DNA of 64,000 nucleotides from UBA10205 sp035289625 (GTDB taxonomy: Archaea; Iainarchaeota; Iainarchaeia; Iainarchaeales; Iainarchaeaceae): contig DATDWP010000006.1 of the NCBI GenBank assembly GCA_035289625.1, positions 15,914 through 79,913 of the forward strand, read 5' to 3'. The translations under genes were made by a program, and so were the position numbers. The notes beneath the pieces were generated by a model, which had not been told where the DNA came from, searched no databases, and saw nothing but the letters and a program-made list of their open reading frames with translations. Positions 48,901 to 56,615 of this stretch are shown here, piece by piece. The number at the start of each line of letters is the position of its first letter. Positions within the stretch are counted from its first letter, which is position 1.

Positions 48901-51900
48901 CCCCATTTGCAGTGTCAATATAAACTATAATGTTGCCATTGCTTACCTTATCTACTATATTGAAGTGTGCAACAAAGTATGCGTTTGGACTTGTGAAAAC
49001 CCCTCTATTTTGAGTAGCTGAGCTAAAGTCAGAATCTTTAGGGACATAATATCTTTCTGCAGGGTACTTGTTTCTTTCAATATACACTCCGTCATCATAC
49101 GGGACATTGGTGCCTAAAAATTCTATGCTCTTTCCAAACTGTATTTTATCTCCTTGTCCTGAACCGAACTTGTCTGCAAATAATAACAAGAATAGCTTGT
49201 CGGTTGTAGAGTTATACATCGCCGTGTAGTAGACCGGCCTTGCGGAATCATTGGTAGATAACGGGATTAATTGTTCAGCCATGCTTGTAATAACAGGTTC
49301 GTTATTTGATAACATCATTAAACCATAACTTGCATCTGTTGTGTCTCCTGCAGTGTTGTACAACTGGGTTCCTGTATCGTGGTTTAATCTTAATTCAAGT
49401 ACAGTATCAACTGAAATTATTAGTTTGTTTCCTGGCAAAATTTGTTCAATTTTTGCTCTTACATTGTCAAAAGATAAAAAAGCGCCTTCAAAGACTTGGT
49501 GCCTTTCTTTGCCATTGAATCTTATATAAGTTGTTCTGCCATCATTTTCTATTGTCCACTGATTGCCATTTATATAATCGCCATTGCTCACTAAAACATT
49601 ATAATCATTAGATATATCATTTCCACCAGTTCCTGTTCCAAACCTCATCGAATACCAGACATCTTTACCTTCAAACTCGAATACGTTTCCATAGTTGCTA
49701 TCAGTGAGTTTTACGTAGAATGGTATTGTCCTAAGCGCATTTGTATCTCCCCTAAACTGCAATCCGCCTTTTGTAGCACTTGGAAGGCCTCTTACTTGGT
49801 TTCCAATTTCTATTAATAATCTGTCTTGATTGTCTTTAAACCCGTAAAATACAGCTTCCGGATACCCTTTTCCAAATGTTCCTTCTGGTAATCCCTGCAA
49901 GAATTTTGCTTCACTCGGACCATCTTTACCTGTTAGTGACTGTGTAGAATTCCGTGGGTAAAGCGGGCCGAAGTCATACGGTTGCGTCTGAGGAGTTGTG
50001 CGCTTCTTCTTCATTACGACCGTGAATTTGAGGTTGTCGCCTTGTTTTAGTGTAAAGTTAAGTTTAGCGTCTTCATAGCCTTCTGAGTTAAATATCCAAG
50101 AATATGTCCCTAGTGTTGCTTCTGAGATTTCCCATGGGTTTCCAGCAGGCTGTCCCAAGTCAGCTTGTGTATAACAACTTAAATCAATTGGACATACTGT
50201 AACTTCATGGATTTTGGTATTATTGAACAATTTCCCACTTTCATCCACAAACGTTATTGAATATCTTGCAGGTTTTCTGACTACAAATATGTAATATTCC
50301 CCGTCAACACTATCGTATTGTATTGTGGTTCCTGTTTTGGTGGTTGATGGTGGGGCATCCTTTGAAGTAACAACCCAAATTGTTTCTACTTCCCGGCCAG
50401 ACTCTTGAACTTCCAGAATTCCTTCAAAACCGTCTAAGAGCGTTAGCTTAATTCCCGATTTTGTGGTCGCGCTCTCGCCGTTTTTGAGCTTTATCACTTC
50501 GCCCGCTGTTTGCAGGATGCTGCCTGGCTCGGTGGTTATTGTGCCTGCTGTTCCATCGCTTTTAAGTTTTATTTGTATTGTTCTATCAGTTGTTATTGCG
50601 CCAAATAAATCTTCATTTATATTATTCAAATTTTTTGCTTCGAAAGTGATTTTTTCTGAGAAATGATTTTTTGCGCTCGCAGTTGCGGTATATGTTTGAC
50701 CTGGTGATAAGTAAAATAAAAATGAGGAAACAAGTGTTGGCAGTCCTGGTAAATATACCCTATTTGGATGTATCTCAAAAGGCAATATCACCTGATTTCT
50801 ACTATCAATTAGGCTGAGTTGTGCTTCGCTGTTATTTGATGTAAACACATCTATACTGTGCGCGACCGGTTGTCTAAACACTTCCTTGAGGTTTGTGTTT
50901 ATCCCAGCTGTTTGAGTGTCAACCAGCTTACCTTGGTCGTCGTAGAGTTCGAATGTTGCGGCGTAGGTGTTTGCGGATGCTCCGCTTTGCACTATCTGTA
51001 CAACCTTCACAATCATTTCCTTGCCCTCGTACCTGCCCGCGCCAATCAACCCCTCTATTTTGTCGCCTTCGTTATAGGATTCTTTGTTTCCGGTCAGGGT
51101 GTTTGAAATTTCGACATACCCGACTCCGGTTGTTAAACCAACTGCAATTCCCCTCACAAACACGTCGGATTTGAGGACTTGGCCGGGAGTTATTTGCTCT
51201 AGGATATTTGTTGCAATGCCTATGCATCTACCTGTTGCCGATCTTGTGAAGTCACCATCGTTGTATGAAATAGTAAAATCAGCAGTGACATGTCCACTTA
51301 AGATTGCTGGAAACTCAATAGTGGTTACTTCATTTGCTGCCATGCTTCCGGGGTTTTTTGAACTAAATCCCGTACCTTCCACAACGCTTCCATTTGATAA
51401 AGTGGCTTTGATAACAACTCCTTGCAATCCAAAACCAGTCCCGTTACTTAATGTTAATATTATTCCATTTGATCCAATTACACTCCTTCCGATAGGTATT
51501 TTTGAAAAACCAGAACAAACACTTGGGGCATTCGCACTTCCTACGCACGCGCCGTCTTTGCAGCCATTCGGACAAGTTTGGTATGTTGTTTCTATGTAAC
51601 CTGAACTATCACAATAATATTCAACAATCGAATTGCCTTCAAGGCATGCATCACGCCCGCCAGTTCTTATTCTCTTATCCTTATCATCGGCAAAGTGTGA
51701 GCGGAAACCGAATGTATGTGCTTGCTTGTTGAGATTAATTCCCATATCAGGATCAGAGCATAACGCTTTCACTATTTGACTACTATACAAACCAAAGAAA
51801 CATTTGTCTGTTTCTTGATCCCAGAAATTTGTCGGATTAGTCAGGCACCCTTTTTGGGTCATTTCCAGTCTTATTATGATATTTTCTGCAAATGGGTAAG

Positions 51901-53368
51901 ATTTTGGTGTTGCCTGGAAAGTTAATTCTTCGTCGGAGTGGTTTTGTGCTGTGGCAATTGCAGTATATGTTTCGTCTTTATTCAAAGAAAATGCGTACTG
52001 TGAAAACTCTTCATTAGTATTTGGGAATTTGTTTCTTAATTGTCTATAGGCAGATACAGTATTGCCATTGTTGTTGAGTAACTTGAACTGTGGCTCAGTA
52101 TTATCTGAAGTACTCACTGTTATAACATATTCCACTGAATTGAAGCCGCCAGCTACCGTTGTCACCGTCCCAACAGTTAGTGTGCTCACTTGCCCGGTGT
52201 TGTCTGTTGCTTTTGCCGTGAGTGTGTAGGTTCCTGCGGACAGCCCTGTTAGTGTGTGGGTGTGTGGCGATGTTGTTTTGGTGCTTTTGGGTGTTCCGTT
52301 GGCTAGCACTTCTGTTTTTGCAATTCCATCCGAATCGCTTGCTGTGAGTTCGACTACTATTGCTTCATCTGCTGTGTATGTGGTTTTTGCAAGTGCTTTT
52401 GCGCTAAGTGTGGGTGGGTTTGCCGAAGGGTTTGGTGATGTGGAAGTTGTTGGCTGGGGGCTTGTTGATGGATTGGCTATTGTTATTGTGCTGGTGTTTG
52501 AGGTTGCAGATGCCGTTTCATTGTCTGTTGCTTTTGCGCTAAAAGCATATGTTCCGCTTCCGGCACTGTTCCATGTGAATGAATATGGGTATATTGTGTC
52601 TTCGCCGATTTTTGTTGTCCCGTTGTAGAATTCAACTTTTGAAATTGCCTTATCATCCGAAGCAGTTGCATTAATTATAATATTTGCAGGGGAAGTAGCT
52701 GAGGAAGCGGTTGTTGTAATTGAAACTGTGGGGGATTGGTTAGGGGCCGAACTTGCTGTTGGCGCGCTAGTGCACACCCCATTTGAACAGCCGTATTGGC
52801 AGGTGATATATGTTGTATTGAGCGAGTTGCCTATACAGTAGTAATCTACAATTGTGCTCCCTGAACAATAATCTGTATATGTATAATTGCTGCCTTGTGA
52901 AGTATATGTAATTGTCCCCTTCACATTCTGTGTTGCGCCGCTCTCGCTGTCTGTGCATGTCGGATCCGGATACGTTGGGGCTGTGGAACTTGAGCCGCTT
53001 TGCGCAGGTGCGGAACTACACGCGCCGTTCGAGCACCCATAGGTACAAGAGTAAATATATGCCTGCGCAGTCCCATTGTAACAATAGTTTTCATACACTT
53101 GCGAAGTGCTGTAACAATAATCATAACCTGTCTGTCCGTTTGCAGTAATGCTTCCGGAAGTGTAATACGAAGCCCCTCCATCAGTTTCCGTACAGGAAGA
53201 ACTATCAGAACCCGAAGGCGAAGAAGATTCAAACCTTGCAACATTTGCAAAACCGGTAACGGAAGAAAACCAATCCGCAAACGAATCAAAAATCGACCCT
53301 TGCGCATATGCCGGGGATGCAAATGAAAACACCAAAAGCACTGCTAGCAGCGCGAAAATCCTTCTCAT
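45920..53368 (-). CDS. Giant secreted surface protein, 2482 aa
   Basis: A signal peptide (MRRIFALLAVLLVFSFASPA YA) is followed by two Cys-rich modules (about 59-118 and 138-200, each ending TYGCSNGAC-like, CQYGCSNGVC) and a third at about 574-610 (TCPNGCKDGAC). Two Ig-like domains (about 212-297, 318-405) are joined by Ser/Thr/Pro linkers. A duplicated module (SYNEGDKIEGLIGAGRYEGK near 763-830; SYNEGETIEGLVGDNSYAGQ near 1670-1740) follows. A CGDNVCDYGEE motif lies near 1890. The last 350 residues form a long coiled coil followed by a hydrophobic Gly/Ala segment (WTGKALGITALISALTQVPA, near 2355) and a charged tail. It is probably an S-layer or adhesin-type wall protein; this is inference. Confidence 0.88.
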   Translation of the reverse strand: MRRIFALLAVLLVFSFASPAYAQGSIFDSFADWFSSVTGFANVARFESSSPSGSDSSSCTETDGGASYYTSGSITANGQTGYDYCYSTSQVYENYCYNGTAQAYIYSCTYGCSNGACSSAPAQSGSSSTAPTYPDPTCTDSESGATQNVKGTITYTSQGSNYTYTDYCSGSTIVDYYCIGNSLNTTYITCQYGCSNGVCTSAPTASSAPNQSPTVSITTTASSATSPANIIINATASDDKAISKVEFYNGTTKIGEDTIYPYSFTWNSAGSGTYAFSAKATDNETASATSNTSTITIANPSTSPQPTTSTSPNPSANPPTLSAKALAKTTYTADEAIVVELTASDSDGIAKTEVLANGTPKSTKTTSPHTHTLTGLSAGTYTLTAKATDNTGQVSTLTVGTVTTVAGGFNSVEYVITVSTSDNTEPQFKLLNNNGNTVSAYRQLRNKFPNTNEEFSQYAFSLNKDETYTAIATAQNHSDEELTFQATPKSYPFAENIIIRLEMTQKGCLTNPTNFWDQETDKCFFGLYSSQIVKALCSDPDMGINLNKQAHTFGFRSHFADDKDKRIRTGGRDACLEGNSIVEYYCDSSGYIETTYQTCPNGCKDGACVGSANAPSVCSGFSKIPIGRSVIGSNGIILTLSNGTGFGLQGVVIKATLSNGSVVEGTGFSSKNPGSMAANEVTTIEFPAILSGHVTADFTISYNDGDFTRSATGRCIGIATNILEQITPGQVLKSDVFVRGIAVGLTTGVGYVEISNTLTGNKESYNEGDKIEGLIGAGRYEGKEMIVKVVQIVQSGASANTYAATFELYDDQGKLVDTQTAGINTNLKEVFRQPVAHSIDVFTSNNSEAQLSLIDSRNQVILPFEIHPNRVYLPGLPTLVSSFLFYLSPGQTYTATASAKNHFSEKITFEAKNLNNINEDLFGAITTDRTIQIKLKSDGTAGTITTEPGSILQTAGEVIKLKNGESATTKSGIKLTLLDGFEGILEVQESGREVETIWVVTSKDAPPSTTKTGTTIQYDSVDGEYYIFVVRKPARYSITFVDESGKLFNNTKIHEVTVCPIDLSCYTQADLGQPAGNPWEISEATLGTYSWIFNSEGYEDAKLNFTLKQGDNLKFTVVMKKKRTTPQTQPYDFGPLYPRNSTQSLTGKDGPSEAKFLQGLPEGTFGKGYPEAVFYGFKDNQDRLLIEIGNQVRGLPSATKGGLQFRGDTNALRTIPFYVKLTDSNYGNVFEFEGKDVWYSMRFGTGTGGNDISNDYNVLVSNGDYINGNQWTIENDGRTTYIRFNGKERHQVFEGAFLSFDNVRAKIEQILPGNKLIISVDTVLELRLNHDTGTQLYNTAGDTTDASYGLMMLSNNEPVITSMAEQLIPLSTNDSARPVYYTAMYNSTTDKLFLLLFADKFGSGQGDKIQFGKSIEFLGTNVPYDDGVYIERNKYPAERYYVPKDSDFSSATQNRGVFTSPNAYFVAHFNIVDKVSNGNIIVYIDTANGGNLGPFPNANLSEYSNDVEYTDHPKWNLTSGNQQEYLKAAYTDAGTKVWLLDNDGGVKISSPERKDEPSVLVYRPFPKNSLVQQKVNNGDQANVSTQMTLIESVGADADIKFDTTLNIKDLVAKIDSGDFYYKTTIGTNGIDLGGTEFVDGADDNVRIDFFWEEYELAHARLTGTKYVKLTKRSAKESYNEGETIEGLVGDNSYAGQEIAVKIVQIVQSEADPNFYKATFELYDKSGKLIDVQTVTTGTNLRDAFKDNASNLALRSNLFVDTLAIGAATGVGYVEVTKGNDTIELYDGKSYPYDSTSNGIDRYRVSIETAPNNPNALLSIKIYNYAEKWTSNRDTAGEIARPQTTIQRSNSTPAERIEPQGFRIPIVSDILDTIIGALFGTSSTQTNSTAAVCGDNVCDYGEEQICTADCRPAPSPSSQPNQQTQNTSPTSTFEIIQPAQLSKSYTAIISQALPDPIRPEAGEEFYIKGTIKCTDDCEGRVVNLHEGKISQDHTGLSAVNEDYKNEQKITLKEGDNPFTLGPFRSGEKNRPIAQTTLCSGLVLQGDDGSSYAIPIEVGVKPTEQYCARYSTCDNYVEKIEGICFQDYFRDVDYDPGYSYYQMKMDIFAQLPTIIEDQSAQTIYTKEVISPSNTTAMFAGDIIPSEVQRIESELAEKAGRMGIVDSLITELEAERTAHVRGNKGIRFTVPGGQVQKDITYASPLSKYEFPLGEQRLFHERNMVSLITDLEIHEKSIRFLKNDLADAEKELATFTRSGLSTSNYEQVRGNTQFAAAIKEVEDIRIDLRARQSVALTLKEAQTKLQAHITKTIESPRLYLVGERTKVANEIKEIAARASGKYASYASRFVKFSSQALKWTGKALGITALISALTQVPAIGADVKDGKYGDAADKTLDNFIVYSAAKGIAVTGKEIEQFMGNSGEARSLRYEIQADIESDLGESILTANGKKVKVPGTPSKNVQLEKKMAEFSQQLIEWKRKQQEGK

Positions 53369-53473
53369 TGTAATTAAAAATAGCGCCCGAATATATAAAC
53401 ATGCGCCACCTAAATTTGGGGGGGCTGAAGTTATTTAAGCACTTCAACGTAGGGATTATGTTGGTGAACGTAA
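53369..53473. promoter_or_regulatory. Promoter of the giant surface protein
   Basis: On the minus strand GTTTATATATTC at 53389-53400 is a clear TATA box 21-32 nt before the ATG, with no SD, suggesting a leaderless and possibly strong transcript. The plus-strand RHH gene begins 105 nt away. Confidence 0.55.
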
Positions 53474-53716
53474 ATGGTTAGCATGACACTTTCAATTGAG
53501 GATGCGATGAGAAAGCGCATGAAAAAGCACCCCCAAATAAAATGGTCAGAGGTTGCAAGGGCGGCAATAAGGCAGCAGCTTGAAGATATTGAAAAGACCC
53601 AAAGGATTGCTTCACGTAGCAGGCTAACCGAATCGCAGATAAATGAAATTGCGTTGCTGGTTGACAAGGAAATGCTCAGGCACTTTGAAGATCTTGGCAA
53701 CAAAAGAACTGATTGA
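53474..53716 (+). CDS. VapB-like RHH antitoxin without an adjacent toxin
   Basis: 80 residues. The N-terminus MVSMTLSIEDAMRKRMKKHP, IKWSEVARAAIRQQLEDIEK is the ribbon-helix-helix form seen in archaeal VapB proteins. The C-terminal helix RLTESQINEIALLVDKEMLR would normally bind a VapC PIN toxin. No toxin gene follows: the next gene is convergent and 55 nt away. It may be an orphan antitoxin acting in trans. Confidence 0.82.
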   Translation: MVSMTLSIEDAMRKRMKKHPQIKWSEVARAAIRQQLEDIEKTQRIASRSRLTESQINEIALLVDKEMLRHFEDLGNKRTD

Positions 53717-53771
53717 AAAAATGCAAAAAAAGCCAAGTGGGTGATTTTTAGCAGGAATTTTTAAGCGAACT

Positions 53772-55775
53772 TTAACCGCCCTTATTTTTGGTTTTGTTTT
53801 TCCTTAAAATCCCCAAATACAAAACAACCAATGCTCCAATTGCGCTCAGTAAAATCCCCGTAACATCTGCAATTGTTTGCTCATAGCGCAATTCCGTTTC
53901 CCCTTTTGTGTAAATCAGCATAAAGTGCGGGGACGCCCTGTAGATTTTGAGTTCTTTGCCTTCTGAATATGCCCTCCAATTAGGGAATTCGGAAATTTTT
54001 ATCAGAACAGGGACTACTTTTTCAGAATTCACATTAAACCTGATATATTCCATTGTGGGGCTTTGCTCTAGTATTTGAACGCTCTCACTTCCGCTCCCTT
54101 TCAGTTCTCGGACAGGCTCATTTACAAGCAATGTTTGGTTTATTTGCGGGGAAAAAAACCACTCGACAACTTCGCCTTCCCACTTCTCTTCAGGGACATA
54201 ACGGGGGACAAAATCCAACACTTCAATTATTTGGGTATTGTTTGCGGCATAGAGCGAGTAGTGATACTGCTCCATAAAGTTATTGCTGTTTCGCGGAGTG
54301 TACACATTATTTGCAACAAGCCGCCAGCCATCAAGTGGAGGGTCTGAAGTTAGCACATACTTTATCCCAAACCGCTCAAGCTGGCCGGGAATTAGGTTTT
54401 TTGCATCCTCCCCCATCAAATCAACCCTTTGCACATCCGATGCAACGCCCCAGTTCAGGTTTGTGTTGTCAAACTCGCGAAGAAGATTGAACGCATACCT
54501 GGAATTTTTTGAAGAGTCAGAAAACAGTCCTATAACCGAATGAACCTTGTTTTGCATGGGGATAATTTCAGTTAGCTCGTGCGGGTTTGCCTGCCTTGAG
54601 GGCGGGGCATTGATCAGCACCCTGCCATCAAGGCCTTCTGGAAGCATTATGGGATTTTTAATGGTAGAATAGCCTTGGGGCTCAAGGTTTGGGATGCTGA
54701 AAATTATAAAAACCGCAACAATGATGCAGATCCCCCTCCAAGCCATATCAAGCGAATTTTTCCAAAAATAAAACAATATTATAGGTGCCATCAGGTAGAC
54801 AAGCATTGTTAGCCTGTAGGGGTGGAATGGGAGATTGAAAGAATCGCCTATTATGCTAATAATAAGGATTGCCACAAGAAAGAGCGGCACTTGCATAATC
54901 CTGTCCTGTTTTGATCGCCACATAAAAAAGGTGAGCACAATTGCAACTGCGAGCATTTCAAAACTAAAGGCCATTTTTCCGATATGCCCGACAGCAACAT
55001 ATGCCTTTTTTGCAATTACAGGGACTGCCCAGAACGCCGTTAACAAAAACGAGAGGAACAAATGCTTTGCAAAATAAATTGCGGCCTGCACTTTTGGGTC
55101 TGAAACAAAAAAAGCAATGGCAATAAGTATTCCCCCAATCCCTGTCCATGTATGGGCAAGAATTGTCAGTGCCAAAAGAAGCGAAGGCAAAACAAATTCG
55201 CGCGTCTTTAACGAGTTCTTGAGGGCGCCAAAGTAGAAAAAGAAAAGGGGTATTGAGAGTGCCTGCGCAACAAAACCCACCCCAAATGTTGCATTGATAT
55301 TTGCCCCATAATTGCCTTCAGGGAAAGCAAAGAGCAGGGCAAACATCAGAAGCATTATTGCAGCGCAGTTATTTATCGAAAAACCAAACGATCTTGCAAA
55401 ATAATAAAACGAAACAGGCGTCAGGAGCACTACTAAAGAGAGCACTGATTTGAATGCAATATCAATCGGAACTACAAACGCAAGCGCAGCACTAAGGTAT
55501 GAAAAAAGCGGGGCATAGAACTGGCTTTGCGCAAAACCGAAGAAAAAATACGGGTTCCAGCCAACGGGGCTTGGGAACAGGTATTCTTTTGTATACCATG
55601 CGGAAAAATAAGAGCCGGCCATGTCATAGCTAAAAAGGTTGTTGTGCTGGAAAAACGGCACAAGGATAAAGAAAGCGATATAGCCAAAAACGAACAAAAA
55701 TGCAAAAAGGAAATACGCGTTTTCCCAAATCCATTCCAAGTTCACTTGTGGAGTTTTGTCATTTTTTGGTTGCAT
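53772..55775 (-). CDS. Polytopic membrane protein, YfhO/GT-C glycosyltransferase-like
   Basis: 667 residues with about 12 TM helices in the first 360 residues and one at the C-terminus (VTGILLSAIGALVVLYLGIL). After TM1 the loop contains NLFSYDMAGSYFSAWYTKEY and NPYFFFGFAQSQFYAPLFSY, a layout shared with YfhO-like and PTPS-related membrane proteins of the GT-C superfold. A large extracellular domain follows (about 400-620; ISEFPNWRAYSEGKELKIYR). It probably uses lipid-linked sugars for surface glycosylation, supported by the neighbouring GT2 gene. ATG 55773-55775 was chosen over an earlier TTG. Confidence 0.75.
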   Translation of the reverse strand: MQPKNDKTPQVNLEWIWENAYFLFAFLFVFGYIAFFILVPFFQHNNLFSYDMAGSYFSAWYTKEYLFPSPVGWNPYFFFGFAQSQFYAPLFSYLSAALAFVVPIDIAFKSVLSLVVLLTPVSFYYFARSFGFSINNCAAIMLLMFALLFAFPEGNYGANINATFGVGFVAQALSIPLFFFYFGALKNSLKTREFVLPSLLLALTILAHTWTGIGGILIAIAFFVSDPKVQAAIYFAKHLFLSFLLTAFWAVPVIAKKAYVAVGHIGKMAFSFEMLAVAIVLTFFMWRSKQDRIMQVPLFLVAILIISIIGDSFNLPFHPYRLTMLVYLMAPIILFYFWKNSLDMAWRGICIIVAVFIIFSIPNLEPQGYSTIKNPIMLPEGLDGRVLINAPPSRQANPHELTEIIPMQNKVHSVIGLFSDSSKNSRYAFNLLREFDNTNLNWGVASDVQRVDLMGEDAKNLIPGQLERFGIKYVLTSDPPLDGWRLVANNVYTPRNSNNFMEQYHYSLYAANNTQIIEVLDFVPRYVPEEKWEGEVVEWFFSPQINQTLLVNEPVRELKGSGSESVQILEQSPTMEYIRFNVNSEKVVPVLIKISEFPNWRAYSEGKELKIYRASPHFMLIYTKGETELRYEQTIADVTGILLSAIGALVVLYLGILRKNKTKNKGG

Positions 55776-55894
55776 AAACAACAGCCGGTAACCTGCACAA
55801 TTTTTTTGTTTGTCACGAATTTGATGAATAGAATGTTAGATATATTGCTTAAATTATTATCATGCTGCCTTTGCAGGATTATTGAGTGGTTTGC

Positions 55895-56590
55895 ATGAAA
55901 GAGGAAGGGTTTAGCAGCCTCACCATAATTGTCCCGACCCTTAATGAGGAAAAATCAATCGGGCTTCTTTTGCAAAAAATTTGCGCCCTCTATCCGGGTG
56001 TTCGTGCAATGGTTGTTGATGATTGCTCTTCGGATTGCACAAAAGACAACGTGCTCTGTGAAAAATCCGGCAACATCGTGTTCATTGACAGGTGCACTGA
56101 AGCGCAAAAAGGGCTTAGCGCTAGCGTTCTTGACGGAATCGGCAAATGCAAGACCAAATACTTCATTGTAATGGATGCGGATTTCCAGCACCCCCCGAAA
56201 ACAATTGCAAAACTCTATTCCGCCTTGCAAGAATGCGATTTTGCAATCGGCAGGCGCAGCAGGGTTATTGACTCTTGGCCGATTTGGAGAAAAACAATTT
56301 CACGAGGCGCGCAGTGGCTTGCCGCTGCAAGGCTTTTCCCCAAAAACTGTTCAGGGCTGGACCTAATGTCCGGGTTTTTTGGCATGAAAACCTGGTATGC
56401 AAAAAAAATAATCGAAAAAAACCGCCCAAAATTCGTGCCTCGGGGCTATAAAATTTTGTTTGAATTTTTGAAATTTTCACAAAAGGCAAAAATATTGTCT
56501 GTTGATTATGATTTTGGCTCGAGAAAATTCGGAAAATCAAAAATAGGGGCAGGGCAGATAATCGCCTTCATTTTCTCGCTTTTAAAATAA
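55895..56590 (+). CDS. Family 2 glycosyltransferase, DPM1-like
   Basis: 231 residues of the GT-A fold: LTIIVPTLNEEKSIGLLLQK, MVVDDCSSDCTKDN, the DXD-type metal motif VMDADFQHPP, and RGAQWLAAARLFPKNCSGLD, LMSGFFGMKTWYAKKI as in dolichol-phosphate mannosyltransferases. No C-terminal TM domain is present, so it is the soluble, membrane-associated type. It probably makes polyprenyl-phosphate sugars used by a GT-C enzyme, possibly the divergent neighbour. Confidence 0.93.
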   Translation: MKEEGFSSLTIIVPTLNEEKSIGLLLQKICALYPGVRAMVVDDCSSDCTKDNVLCEKSGNIVFIDRCTEAQKGLSASVLDGIGKCKTKYFIVMDADFQHPPKTIAKLYSALQECDFAIGRRSRVIDSWPIWRKTISRGAQWLAAARLFPKNCSGLDLMSGFFGMKTWYAKKIIEKNRPKFVPRGYKILFEFLKFSQKAKILSVDYDFGSRKFGKSKIGAGQIIAFIFSLLK

Positions 56591-56615
56591 AAAGAAGACA
56601 AAAGAAAAAGGCCAA

